The notes under the pieces were generated by a model. That model saw only the letters and a program-made list of their open reading frames with translations, did not search any database and had not been told where the DNA came from. Below are positions 37,301 to 48,347 of a stretch of 64,000 bases of DNA, one piece after another. Every line of letters starts with the position of its first letter. Within the stretch, counting starts at the first letter, position 1. Source of the stretch: Styela clava (lineage: Eukaryota; Chordata; Ascidiacea; Stolidobranchia; Styelidae); contig NC_135252.1 in the NCBI RefSeq assembly GCF_964204865.1, positions 9,693,383-9,757,382 of the forward strand. The letters run 5' to 3'. A program made the translations under genes and the position numbers.

Positions 37301-38340
37301 CCTAAACTAACAGCCATTTAATTTGGCTTTGATTTCTAATAAGTTTGTCAAAGCGGGTCGTAATCGTGGAGGATTCAAGGTGCAGTAGCTGCTTGAGATG
37401 ATCGCCAGATATTTCGGGACTATTTTCGATTACTGGGACAAAATTAAAATAATTATCGAGGCATTTGATTTATATATAATATTCGGAAATCAACAAAAAC
37501 TGGAAATTTACGAAACCAAGCCAATGATTACAGCCATGTCTAAAATCTTTCCAAGTGAAAAGTGTCTGAGTGGCCGCGAAAACGCTTACTGTCGCGTCAC
37601 TATTGCATCCTGTAGATTAGTCAACGCTAAGCAAATACACACGGGGGAATCTATTCGACTAACAAATAGAGTCCCGCATTTTAATTTCAAGTCAATGATT
37701 AGTTTTCAATGAAAATTTTTTTTTGAAAGTAATTAATTTTCAAAGTATTAACAAGAGCCGCAGGAAAGGTTGTTGAGAGCCGCATGCGGCTCTCAAACCC
37801 TAGTTTGAGAATCACTGATCTAGACCTATGAAATAGAACTTGTTTAGTTCTTCTTTCAGCCTGTCAAGCCAATTAAAGTACTGCCTGTAAATGTATCTTT
37901 CAAAAATGCCAAAAAATGGATAATGGAAAAATCTAACACTCACCGTTATCTTGCTCACAGCCGGTTTCAAACGGACTTTGAAAAAGTGATAATTGTGATG
38001 TTAGTTGTGTTACTCTGCAATGATCATCCGACCTGGATAAATTTGTTGGATATGAAAACGATCTATCCGGTATCTTTTTAGAATGCCTATTTGCTGAAGT
38101 TTTTGAATGACTTTCGTTACGGTCACTCCGTTTGTTGTACCGGGTGGACGGAATTTTTCTCAATCTGCCACCTGATGTTTTACGCAGATTGATTCCCGTT
38201 TTCGATTCACAATCAGTTCTTTTTGATCCCGTCGGTGCGGGGGTAATTTCTCTGCATTTGTCGCTTGGTTTACTGGCCATATCTGCATTCTTTCCGAAGG
38301 CAAATGCAGCAGTCTGTTTGAGTTTCAGTGCGGACAGCAT
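34366..38340 (-). CDS. TIR-domain protein, adaptor-like (five exons)
   Basis: TIR domains mediate signalling downstream of Toll-like or IL-1-type receptors, or in some proteins cleave NAD+. Exons: 38340-37944, 36181-36023, 35618-35475, 34955-34854, 34523-34366. All four introns are in phase 1 with canonical GT-AG ends, giving 319 residues. Residues 1-132 are basic and Ser/Lys/Arg-rich without a signal peptide or recognised domain. The TIR domain is about 135-268: box 1 YDVNIS (137-142), a helix ending FLLPILEEELGLCC, box 2 RDSLPG (172-177), a strand VTIICFSKDY, and W207-x3-E211. The usual box 3 FW is not evident; the region reads RRRFFICGLL. A Ser/Thr/Gln-rich tail follows. There is no leucine-rich repeat, death domain, SAM domain or membrane segment, so it looks like a cytosolic TIR adaptor such as TIRAP rather than a receptor or SARM1, but orthology is open. 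An in-frame TAA precedes the ATG. Intron 1 contains a foldback and a hAT element. Confidence 0.85.
35395..35438. repeat. 44-bp duplicate of TIR exon 3 sequence inside the next intron
   Basis: These 44 bp are identical to 35546-35589, which lies within the TIR exon that encodes the FSKDYISSSWQNY segment. The copy is 151 bp further along in the gene and is followed by an ATATATATG stretch. It has no splice sites of its own, so it should be removed with the intron. Confidence 0.9.
36265..36471. repeat. Foldback: 93-bp arms with one mismatch, in TIR intron 1
   Basis: The left arm is 36265-36357 and the right arm is 36379-36471. They are reverse complements with a single difference (TAGTTCGTG versus TAGCTCGTG), separated by a 21-nt AT-rich loop. 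A shorter direct repeat (CGAAATATAATGTTGATTA) lies just upstream at 36241. Transcribed from either strand, it would form a long hairpin. Confidence 0.95.
36949..37817. mobile_element. Non-autonomous hAT element (869 bp) in TIR intron 1
   Basis: The ends CAGGGGTTCTCAAACT and AGTTTGAGAATCACTG form inverted repeats, flanked by the perfect 8-bp duplication ATCTAGAC (36941-36948 and 37818-37825). GAGCCGC words occur near both ends. The 104-codon frame inside (37398-37712) has no transposase motif. A second element is nested at 37100-37304. Confidence 0.9.
37100..37304. mobile_element. Nested small DNA element
   Basis: TAGGGCTGGGCAAAA at the left and TTTTGCCCACCCTA at the right are inverted repeats around an ATTCGAAT-rich core of 205 bp. 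The flanks (AACAAC and AACTAAC) are similar but not an exact duplication. It inserted into the hAT element around it. Confidence 0.65.
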
Positions 38341-38429
38341 TTACTGTTTTAGATGAAATGCCTAATTCGCTATTAGAATATTACGACTAAAAATAAAGTT
38401 TCTTTGTTCAAATTCTTTGTTAAAAAACG

Positions 38430-38662
38430 TCCTCAGCGGCGCCGCTCCGAAGTAATATTGCAACGGCCAATTGAATATAGCTGTATAGCCAATTGAATAG
38501 CTGTAGCCTACTGTTGTCGACCAAATAAGATCTTTCTGGTCACGACCACTTTGTGATATGTAAACAATATAAATACAATATATATATTGATATAAGCTCT
38601 TGGATTTGAATGTGAACTTACGGAACTCTAGGGCGCCGCAGATCCACAGTTGGAAACCACTG
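38430..38662. mobile_element. hAT-like relic upstream of the TIR gene
   Basis: It ends AGTTGGAAACCACTG at 38662, a typical right terminus, with GGGCGCCGCAGATCC before it. A GCGGCGCC word near 38435 suggests the left part. There is no complete left end. It lies about 100 bp upstream of the TIR start codon on that gene's 5' side. Confidence 0.4.
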
Positions 38663-39213
38663 TTCTAAACTATAACTAGCCTACACTCCACCTCCAAATA
38701 AGACGACATATTGGATCACGATAATGTATTAAGCGTTTATATATCCTGTTATGAAAGTCCCATGATGTCATACCGAAGAAGGAAAAAATGAATTTATTTA
38801 CTACAGTCACGGCCCAAGACGTGCATTAGTCCTCTCACGCAGTTATTACTTCCTTTCGTTATTGTGATTTTGTATGACAGCGTTTTATGCATTTATGATG
38901 TCAAAGCTATCTGGGCGATTGCCTAATCAAAACTCTAATGTATCACCATGTAATTATATAAGGATGGTTTATCACTACACTGCATACATAGGTTTAAATA
39001 TAGCTCCATAATAATGCGAAGAGTACTAAGACAGCGGAATATTAAAAAAAAAATAAAACACAAATTTTTACGCAAAAACCATCTCATTTTCTTGTAGTAT
39101 TAATAAAATGTTCAACAGGTCCAAGCAATCCTGGTTCAAAAAAAAAGGTGGTGTTCGTGTAGTTCAGGGTTGTCCAAACGCGGGCGCATGAACAATTATA
39201 GCGTGCACTAAAC

Positions 39214-40502
39214 CAGGGGTTCTCAAACTTTTGGTGTTGCGGAGCCCTTGAAAACGTTGACTAATATTCACGGAGCCCCAAAATAAATGTTAAAATTGTT
39301 ACTTTCAGATTAATATTCCTGAGCAAGTTAAAAGTACTTTACCCAATTTAAATGCTGAACCTTTTTTAATAGGGTTGATGCAAGTCATAAATAAAACTAA
39401 ATTTTAAGCATAAATTATATATATATACTAAAGCTGTAAATTTGACACTTGACAAACATACTAATAAATTAGGGGTCGATCGGCATATACATGTATTGTT
39501 ACACAATGACGACGTTAATTGCTTTTTTGTTCTCGTGGGGAATCATCAGTTGAATGTGAAAAATATGTTACCATATTATAGTCATCGACGATGAAATGCT
39601 AAAAATATTAATTAATAAAGAGGTAAATCCGCAACTCACATTTCTTGATTGAAAAGCGGCATTCTAAAATATTAAAACTAAAACTTAAAATGGAAGATCG
39701 CACGTTTGGTTTCAGCAGACTCGCCTCAGATTGAAAACGCTTTTATAGACATTGTAAATCACAAAATTTGGTGTTATGTTAGGTTTTCATCGTAGTAGTA
39801 ACTGCGAAATCGAAACACAGTCAATTGTACGCGCGATGTACCTTTTTTTCCCATTTTGAAACTACCGACGGAGCCGCACGCAATCAATTGTGCGCGCGAT
39901 CCGCGATGTACCCTTTTTCATTCTGAAACTACCAACGGAGCCGAATGCAATAAAATAAATTTCAATTGTTCGTATTTTGCCCAGACATTGCGATTTTTTA
40001 AACGGCGATATCTTGCTTAAAAATAATCTTAAGTGCGAAAGAACGAATCAAGTTTGACAAATTCCAAGATCGCAAAAATACGACTCCAATTTATTTATAG
40101 TTGGCAGTTTATCACGTATTTTATGTTATTTTAGAATAGTATGCTTTCATTTTAGTAATCCTAATAGTAATGGATTGAATATTTTACGCAACAGAAATCT
40201 CGTTATCCGTTTTTTTAATCGCAAAAAATGTTGCGCGGAAATTTCCGATTCCAATTTTGAACCACCTCCCTCTTAAGAATCCTTGCTGCGCTCCTGCTTA
40301 TAAACAATGTCATTTTTTAATTCCGCCTCTTTGCCATATTTCGAGGCTATACTGTTGTCATATATTATCAAAGCTGTTATTGCTTCTTTGAACAGTTACG
40401 AAATTAGTCAGTATTTTAAAAAGTAATTGAATAGCTCGCGGAGCCCCTGGGTTTCTCTTGCGGAGCCCTGGGGCTCCGTACGGAGCACTTTGAGAACCTA
40501 TG
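39214..40502. mobile_element. Non-autonomous hAT element (1289 bp)
   Basis: The left end is CAGGGGTTCTCAAACTTTTG and the right end is CTTTGAGAACCTATG, flanked by the perfect 8-bp duplication CACTAAAC (39206-39213 and 40503-40510). GGAGCCC words mark both subterminal regions. Inside, a segment of about 60-70 bp (ACTACCGACGGAGCCG...) is tandemly repeated near 39850-39950. No transposase frame. Confidence 0.9.
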
Positions 40503-40924
40503 CACTAAACCATTGGAAGGTATTTGTATTTATTGGCAGAACATTGACTTTTTTTTAGCAATTCCAACTCGGATTGGGATACCGAGATTCATACCCTTTT
40601 TCTAATCCCGAGAATAAAATTCATAAAATCACGGAGTTTCAATTTTGTATCTATTAACGTCAAGGCGGTGCTGTACTTACGCTCACGTGTCGATAGGTCG
40701 ATATCGGTACGTGTAAGGACGGCTATACGCGCGCTTTGTTTTCTAGAACTAATCAAGCGATGTTAATTAAGTGAAAAATTGCGCGGAGCAATAAGAAGTG
40801 GGGTGGGGGGGCAAAGAGAATGAATTGTCTTGTGCAGACAGCGCGCGGCCGATCAGATGAGTCGCGCATTTCGTCATACCTTAATTAAACTCGCGTCAAG
40901 CAACTCCTCATCTGGAGAGACATT

Positions 40925-41083
40925 TTATTACGAGAGAAACGTTCTATTACGAGTTCGTGGACTGTCTGTGTTAGTTAAGTGAATACACCCCTCTGCCCAT
41001 AGGTTTCAGTCTCTTTATACAACTTGATGTAAACTAGGCGAACAAAATTAGTTACCTCCATATATAAACGTCTGGAGCGCTCC
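40925..41083. mobile_element. Fragment of the 29098-type MITE family
   Basis: The words CTATTACGAGTTCGTGGACT, CCCATAGGTTTCAGTC and ACAACTTGATGTAAACTAGG match the inside and right half of the KANSL2 intron element. It ends TCTGGAGCGCTCC. The left terminus is missing. Confidence 0.6.
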
Positions 41084-41099
41084 ATTTTCAAGCTGGACT

Positions 41100-42300
41100 C
41101 GTGTAAGTAATATTTTAGCAGGGCTACTTCAACAGAAGAATAGTTCTTAATGAGTGTTTCATACCATATTTTAATTTTATACCTCTCTCGTCGCATGCGT
41201 TCCTGGTTTGCTTAATTTGAATTGCCTGCTCGATTTTTGAGCACATATGCAAGTCTATCAGTTCCAGAAATTTGTAAAAAAAATCTTCGCGGTTTTGTGA
41301 ATTTGTGTCCAAAAGAAAATTAGGTGCTCATTTGAACTATCTTATGATTTAGTCCCAACGTTTTCTATCTCAATTTTTTTGCATAATGACACCACAACCA
41401 ATATTATACTGAACCTGTAATCAATAAATATAAATTGTATTTATGGACACGGATATGCAAGTTCAGCACCACGCTCTACTCTACCCGTTCGATTACGTCA
41501 CTCCTATTATTTATTACTGCATAACGATATTCTAAATACAAGAACAGCGAGTGTATCTATGTGGATGCTATCAGGCTTTGTCTAACTATCAGTATCGCAA
41601 TTCGCCAACCATGATTACACGAGAATATATGGGGGATCCGGTGAAGATATCTTCGTGACTATTCAGGACAAATATGGTAAACCGTTATCAGGGGATACCA
41701 ACTATACTAGATGAAGGGTTTCAGATCTGAATATTATTTGCCGTTCGGGTTTCCCAACCATCCTAGGTGAATACGATTCAAATTTTTAAATATATATTTA
41801 TCGCGATAAAAGTACATATATATTATCAGTTGAAGGGTGAAATGCATGTGTCTTGTAAGTATTTTCATTGTTTCATAAACAAGGTACAGTTGTCATTAAA
41901 TGGGGCCTCTCCGCGCAGAAGGGAAATAGTGGGATTTATCGAAATAAATGCAGATGAGAATTGATAATTCTAATTATTGGACACGTGATTAGTTGTTAAC
42001 GCGTCAATATGAAAGAAAGTCTACCGTCCACCGTCCCCGTAAGAAAACTTTCGCTGCGCACGAGACCGATCGCAGAACCATCACACTGAAAATTGATAAG
42101 CAAGTTAAAGAGAAAAGTGAACAATAATAACTACAAGAAAATAAAGAATTCTAACAACATCATAATAACAAAGCGACCTTAGGGGTTCATTTCGTGACCA
42201 AAAATACGTATTATTTAGCTGCGCAAGCTTTTTAACAAATTAGAATTGAAATAATTAGAATAAATGCTAGTTGAGTGGGTGTCACGTGATGGATGCAAAC
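41100..42300. other. Intergenic stretch, no gene seen
   Basis: The open frames are short and AT-rich, with no splice-flanked coding segment. Nothing else was recognised apart from isolated simple-sequence stretches. Confidence 0.4.
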
Positions 42301-42324
42301 GCAGAAGACTGAAGTATATCCTGT

Positions 42325-42400
42325 AACAGTGGTCCACAACCATTTTTTGCTTCGTGATCCTTTTTGAATATTTTCTAACATGCCGTGACCCCTAATTTCC
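42325..42400. mobile_element. Left end of a hAT-like relic
   Basis: CAGTGGTCCACAACCATTTT followed by CTTCGTGATCC is a plausible hAT left terminus. No partner end was found, and the foldback at 42417 follows directly, so it may have been interrupted by it. Confidence 0.35.
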
Positions 42401-42416
42401 TAAATTTATACTTAGG

Positions 42417-42570
42417 TGCACACTAACACAAATGTATTTCTGTAACGTTTCGTCCGACCAGAGTCAGACTTCCTCAGACAAGCAGTTTTCATTATTGTAA
42501 ACTGCTTGTCTGAGGAAGTCTGACTCTGGTCGGACGAAACGTTACAGAAATACATTTGTGTTAGTGTGCA
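42417..42570. repeat. Perfect 72-bp inverted repeat with 10-nt loop
   Basis: The left arm is 42417-42488 and the right arm is 42499-42570. I checked them base by base and they are exact reverse complements. A diverged single arm lies at 22420-22484, so the arm belongs to a dispersed repeat family. The arm contains ACGTTTCGTCCGACC, a type of word often seen near the ends of retroelements, but I cannot assign a family. Confidence 0.95.
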
Positions 42571-42744
42571 GCTGGACTCTTTAATTGGATAGAATAGTCA
42601 TGTTTATTCCAGCTACAGTATCCTTGCAGTATACGCATACGGATCCACTAGCATAAAGGCATAGAGAAAAGATAGGAAGTTAGTCTCGCGCAACCCAACT
42701 CAAATTTATATTTAGGAATAGCAAAAAATGTATATATAGAATAG

Positions 42745-42746
<2 letters not shown>

Positions 42747-42779
<33 letters not shown>
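42747..42779. repeat. (AT)n microsatellite
   Basis: An uninterrupted AT dinucleotide run of about 33 bp directly abuts the left end of the large element at 42780. A shorter TA run follows that element's right end, consistent with insertion into a microsatellite. Confidence 0.9.
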
Positions 42780-42782
<3 letters not shown>

Positions 42783-45075
42783 GCGCGCAGTCAGGATTTT
42801 CAAAAGAGGGGGGTTTCATAATCATAAATTCCCATTGTGGTCTGTAACAGTCTTCGCATTACGCGCTCGTTAAAGGGACGTCTTTTCAGCGTATAATGAT
42901 TATTCTGGTCGCGTGAAATATTCAATCTCTGACAACTACAAAATTCTAAAATGTCTTTATATCGTCACGCTAATAACCGAATTGCGTAAGTCATTTTTAG
43001 CAGTTTTGAGAAAAACGTAAAAAACTTCCTAATGATTTTGTGTTGCAATTGAGAGTCAATAATTTGCCATGGTTCAATTTTTTGATCGTAGCCGGATTTA
43101 AGTTAATTTGTATGACGCAGTTAAGTGACGTCATAATGGCGCACTGTGACTTAGGCAGAAATGTGTCTAAGACTTGGTGACATACGCAATTTTGCAACTT
43201 CACTATATGCACCAGTCCGGAAAACTAAACATTCCAAAAACGAATGTAATTCTCAGTATCTACAATGTCTAATCCCCAAAATAGCTAATCAGTTTCAATT
43301 ACATCATTTTTTATGTTTAAAAATATATATTTCATCAATATAACACGTTCTGCACACCCACCGAAATAGGACTAAAATTAAATATAAAGAATAAAACAGC
43401 AATGCACCCAATATAAAAGCCAACCAAGGTAAATTTGACTCGGACAGTGAATATCACAAGTGTACGTCTTCCTATACTGTAGTAAAAATTCAAATTAATA
43501 CGCGCTAAGCTAGAATCCGAGATGAAAAAACTCGAAAATACTTCTCCGAGGTTATTTTGCCTTTGTGACGTCACAAGAGTACTGCGGTAACAAGGATAAT
43601 TCATTATGACGAAACAATTTCACAAATGTGCATGTCATACTAAATCTCCATTTTTATGGGTTTTGGAATTCCTAAAATAAAATCTGAGTTAACAGACAGG
43701 TGCGCAGCATTACATAAATACCTATTTTATAAAAAACTCAAAATCGCCAAAAATGACTTACGCAATTCGGTTATTAGCGTGACGATATATTAGTTTAAAA
43801 TCAAAAATACATATTCATCGCCGCGATTACGCCACTTGTCAAAAGAGCCGACGTTTACAACGAAAAATGATTTTTCTGTTGTGCAAAGTAATCAATTCGT
43901 GACCGATAAGGGCATATTTAAAATGTCTTGCTTTATTAATTTAATTGTCATCAATTTAACCAGCGTTTGCGTTTGCGACAAAACAAAACATTTTTTTACA
44001 ATTCACAATTTTAAAATACCTCGGCCATTTGCCGACATAAAAATAAAAATTTGTGGTAACTGCCCGTCGCCTATCATATATTGTTTCGATCCGTATTTTT
44101 TCTATTTTGCAAATTCGACAAATTTGAGATGTGCTTGTAACATTGACTCCGTTCAATCGCAATGCTGACACTCCGATTATTTTTAAAGATAAAACCTCAT
44201 GAAAAATCCGTAAATCTGCTATAAATTCTCATGGAGTAAAATATATTTCAGTACCATAAAAATTGATGGATATACTTCGGATTAATTATCTTAACCGGGA
44301 AAAAATCGCGTTTTCAACCTTGTTTAATGATAACAAGAAAATTTTCTACGACACTTTCAAAGTAATGGATAAAAGGCAAATCCCACCCACAATTACCCGT
44401 GTTTCGATTTTAGTGACGGTATGTTCCTAAACGGCGACCAAACATAATGTGCGCCGTAGGCACACGAAATTTTGCGACTAGAAAAGCGTTTTTAGACTGT
44501 CGCGGGACTCAACAAAACTTATATTGTTTACGATTTTATTTTCAGTATTTTATAATGCCGCTTTTCAATCAAATTTAGATCGCGGTTTTACTCCTTCTTT
44601 TGTCCTTAGAACCTCGCCACCGATGAACGTATAATACCTCACGAATTCACAATTCCGTGCAAAGTACAAAAATAAAAAAATTATCATGTTTATCGTGGTA
44701 CAAATTTATGATTTAGAAAGAATAAAAACCGACGTAAGGGCGTTTACGGCCTAAATAACACGCTGATGAAAACATGGGCGATTTTAGCAGAAGGCAATTG
44801 CACGCTTTTTCAGTTTTCACATTTCCGTGCGGGTACAAAAATGAAATAAATCTCATTGTTCCCGCGGCACAAATTTGTGATTCAAAGAGAATAAACACCA
44901 ATGTAAAGGGCGTTCACGGCATAAATAACATGCGGCGTTGATGAAAATGAACGGCGATTTTAGCAGAAGGCAATTGCACGTGTTATCGGCAACTTTTTCA
45001 CTTTTCAGAAAATTCAAAAGGAGGGGGTTTCGCCCCCGAACCCCCCCCCCCCCCCCCCCCTTGGCTGCGCCACTG
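42780..45075. mobile_element. Large non-autonomous DNA transposon (2296 bp), hAT-like
   Basis: The left end CAGGCGCGCAGTCAGGATTT and right end CTTGGCTGCGCCACTG are imperfect inverted repeats. Both ends sit in TATATATA runs, so the 8-bp duplication is probably TATATATA but cannot be proved. Inside are a nested inverted repeat (42961-43786), two diverged direct copies of about 170 bp (near 44645-44810 and 44815-44990, sharing GCGATTTTAGCAGAAGGCAA) and a run of 20 C at 45041-45060. The 110-codon frame at 43836-44168 shows no transposase motif. Confidence 0.75.
42961..43786. mobile_element. Nested inverted-repeat element inside the 2.3-kb transposon
   Basis: ATCGTCACGCTAATAACCGA at 42961 is mirrored by TCGGTTATTAGCGTGACGAT ending at 43786, and the match extends for about 40 bp at each end. 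The flanks show no clear duplication. It may be an independent insertion or an internal inverted segment of the host element. Confidence 0.7.
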
Positions 45076-45118
45076 TATATATATATATATATATTTACAT
45101 TTATATTCGATGTGAAGG

Positions 45119-45545
45119 TTAGGCTTGCATATGCGCAGATATGTAATCGAATGTCTGTTTCGATATAGGCCTATGTGCATAGAATTCAGACATAGCACAC
45201 CATAATCGTGATAAAGACGTCTCGTGGTAAATATCACGTGCCGCTGAATGATTTTCATGCTCGATAAATTGCTCTTGCGATTCGCCGGAAACGTCGTTTA
45301 CAATTACATGCAAAGAGTTGGAAAAGGGTTTCGTACAAGAGTGGCTTTTGTTCTTTGACTTTACGAAAGCAATGTATCATAAGTGTCTTTAATTGCTCGT
45401 TGAGCCTAATCGGGAGCCCAACATAGTAGGAACTCCATCTGTACAAACTTCTTCAAATTGCAGTATTGTTTGAAATAGTCCAACATTGTAGGTCGTAGGA
45501 GCTCCATCTGTACCAACTTCTTCAAACTGTAGTGATGTTTAGAAG
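45119..45545 (-). pseudogene. Decayed hAT transposase fragment
   Basis: Read on the minus strand from about 45545, the frame gives FEEVGTDGAP, then after an internal tandem copy FEEVCTDGVPTMLGSRLG. CTDGAPxMLGSRSG-type sequence is a signature of hAT transposases of the ZBED5/FAM200/GTF2IRD2 group and includes a catalytic Asp. Downstream, frames with FYAHRPISKQTFDYI and similar words remain but are broken by stops and frame changes. A duplication of about 62 bp repeats the catalytic-motif region. Match judged by eye only. Confidence 0.55.
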
Positions 45546-46027
45546 AGAAATTCGTTTCGCTGCATTTGCATCTCCGAGAATTATGTTGGCAGTCTCCAGC
45601 AAATACGGTTTGAAGTGTTTCTTCAATTGTATGTGGTTTTATTGGTTAGCGATTTCCGGTGCGACAACATATGGTGCTCCAATTGCCCTGATTAAAACTA
45701 ACAACACTGATTTTATTAAAACTAACAAATACCGCGCGTAACAGAATAAAAATAAGTAAAATATTGATATTAGTTAAAAAAGAGAGCGCATTCAACAGGC
45801 GGGATGTCATGTTGGTAAGAGCTCTCGACCGGACACCTTGAGGCATTGACGATTGGTAAAATTTTTTAGCAATGGTCTTTGGAGGCGTCCCGCTTTGACG
45901 TCACAAAAATATGGTAACGCTAACTATAGGAAAACTCTATAGGTTCACATCCAACTCACAGACACGGGAAAAGCTGGAAGCACGCACGTGAACTCTTATC
46001 GGATACGGCCTCCATCATTATTTATGT

Positions 46028-46326
46028 CAGAGTTTCTCAACCTTTCACGACTACGTAATCTTTCTGATAATTTTTCTTAAATTGGTGAGTCTTTCTAAAT
46101 AAAATCAATCTAATCTGTTATGTACAACGTATGTATAAAAATATTTTTTTTTACAAGTCTGCATACAGGACTCGCCTTAAATCTGGATGCTATAAGATGT
46201 GCTCTATCCAACACTTATCGCATAGATTGCAAACAATGTCAAGCGTTAAATTGGACCTGATCGAATGATAATAAGTTGTCCCTGATTGGGTGCTAGGTCA
46301 CAATAACATTCGGTTGAGAACCATTG
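46028..46326. mobile_element. Decayed hAT MITE (299 bp)
   Basis: CAGAGTTTCTCAACCTTT at the left and CGGTTGAGAACCATTG at the right are inverted hAT-type ends. The 8-bp flanks do not match, so the copy is old or its edges have mutated. Confidence 0.6.
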
Positions 46327-46510
46327 ATTCAAGTCCCCATGCCGACGTGGACTAAACGGAAAACAGGGCATGTTTCGTCCTCTGATTAAGCCGTCTTGTC
46401 GGCTTTTCTCTCACAAGGTGAATATAAAAAATCTTATGCTATACCGTAACACGACACTGTTTGATCGGATCTTATCCAAATATTAAAGTGTTGGTAATCG
46501 TAGACTGAAC

Positions 46511-47380
46511 CAGTATGTTCCCCAGCTTTTCTTTTTAGGGGGGGTGTTTCAAATTTTGAGAAATAGGCACCAAAATAGGCTCTAAGCTTGATTTTAGATA
46601 CACCTAGCATCGCAGTTTGTTATGTGATGAAATCAATAATTATAATATTTAGCTGATAGAATTCCCGGGGAATAGATAACAAGCACGGCTTTCAACCGTA
46701 AATATATACTAGGCCTACTACGTTTCAACAAGTAATTTGCAACTGATAGTGACTAATGAAGTTACTTGCTCATCTGGCATTGTATGAATGGCTACTTATG
46801 GCTTGTTTTGTTACACATTTCTAATTTTTTTGAACATGTTTGTTTGACTTTTGTATGAATTAAATTTTGGAATAAGCTCGTCAACTGATCATAATGTCGC
46901 ATAATGTTGTATTCCTTCAGAACTGAAATATTTTGTTGGTTAGAAGACAAATCGCTGAAGTTTGATTCTTTTCAATAAAGAAATAAAAACGCTGTCATTC
47001 ATCTAAAAAACGTCTGTTTTCAGTGCCTAGTTTTCGTTTTGTGACATCTTTAAGCTTTCTTAATATACGGCTGATATCTAAAATACTGCAGTGTGTAATC
47101 CTAATACCCATACGTATACATAAGATACCGAAATATTTCAATTGTTACGAAATAAACGTGCTTAAACTGTGATAATGATGTAACAATAGACGGTATCTAA
47201 AACTCAAAAGGTACCACATGAAGGGTTAAACTATTTCACTCAAGTTCGGCGGGCCATTTTAAATCGTCACGCGGGCCCTAATTGGCCCGCAGACTGCGGT
47301 TTAGAACCCCTCAGTGTGGAATCGCACCTCAAAATTAGGGGGGTGTTTGAAATTTTAGGGGGGGTGTAGGGAAATCACTG
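46511..47380. mobile_element. Non-autonomous hAT element (870 bp)
   Basis: The left end CAGTATGTTCCCC and right end GGGAAATCACTG are followed inward by GGGGGGGTGTTTCAAATTTT and its inverted or mirrored relatives. The element is flanked by the perfect 8-bp duplication GACTGAAC (46503-46510 and 47381-47388). Near 47245-47330 a GGCGGGCCATTTT...GGCCCGCAGAC stretch resembles part of another hAT MITE inserted inside. Confidence 0.85.
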
Positions 47381-47440
47381 GACTGAACAAACTATCGCAC
47401 CAAGATGTCGTACAACATATATTATATATATATAAATATA

Positions 47441-47620
47441 CAGTGGCGGGATCCAGCCGGTTCGCATCGGTTCTATAGAACCGTCTCACGGAATTTTATT
47501 AGATAAGCAAACCGGTTAGCATTACTAATTAATGTCAATGTTCTGTTTGTAACGGAACCGGCTGAAAAATAAGACTTTTGTGATAGAACCGGCTGATAAA
47601 AAATTTAAATCCCACGACTG
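47441..47620. mobile_element. Short hAT MITE (180 bp)
   Basis: The left end CAGTGGCGGGATCCAGCCGG and right end ATCCCACGACTG are imperfect inverted repeats, flanked on both sides by TATAAATATA, which contains an 8-bp duplication. AACCGGCTGA occurs twice and GCCGGTTCG once inside. Confidence 0.8.
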
Positions 47621-48015
47621 TATAAATATATCAGAAACCCAAAATTTATGCAACATTGATATTTTGACTCAGAAAATAGAGGCATTTGTCGGATACCTTT
47701 ATCTGCGTATTTTAGGACCCTAGGGTGCACTTTTTTTTATCGTGCGCTCAATGTATGGATCAGGGAGTGCTTTATGCATCACTGCCTACGCCTACATTCA
47801 AAACCAGTGCCGGTATTGTTTTTAAAACTATTGTGTCTTATGGCCCGATGTGCCTTATGTATGAATAAAACTCCAATCTGATGAGCGATTTATTGACAGT
47901 GTACCCTGTGGTACGTAAAATACAGAAGCCTAATGATCAGAATTGCTGAGACAATCATTGAAGGGCATTTTATTATACTGACAAATTTATTGTTTTCTTC
48001 CTAATTAAAATTGTG

Positions 48016-48251
48016 GGTGCTCCCTAAGTATGCGAACCAAGATGGCGGACATCGGAACGTAACATGGGTAACAGGTTTGGGTTAGGCGATAATTTTTTAC
48101 CAATTTTCCTTATTTTAGTCCTATTATCAGTTCGAAGACTAGCCAAGAGCCTCCCGTAGTATTTATACCTAAAATTATGGCCTAACCCTAACCTAGTACT
48201 CATATTACATTCCGATGTCCGCCATCTTGGTTCGCATACTTCGGGAGCCCC
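48016..48251. mobile_element. Inverted-repeat MITE (236 bp)
   Basis: The left end GGTGCTCCCTAAGTATGCGA continues as ACCAAGATGGCGGACATCGG; the right end carries the reverse complement, CGAAC...CATACTTCGGGAGCCCC. The perfect 8-bp duplication AAATTGTG flanks it (48008-48015 and 48252-48259). Same family as 29098-29312. Confidence 0.85.
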
Positions 48252-48347
48252 AAATTGTGGATATTTCACTGATAATCATACTCAAATTTTAATCAGGCTT
48301 TGATAGAGCTGCATGGGAGCATCTGTGTATCACGACAAATAATAACC

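Noticed and set aside
37398..37712. 104-codon plus-strand ORF
   Set aside because: It lies inside a hAT element with a perfect target duplication and shows no transposase motif or splice context.
43836..44168. 110-codon plus-strand ORF
   Set aside because: It lies within the 2.3-kb transposon, is rich in Phe/Ile/Asn as expected from AT-rich DNA, and has no recognisable domain.
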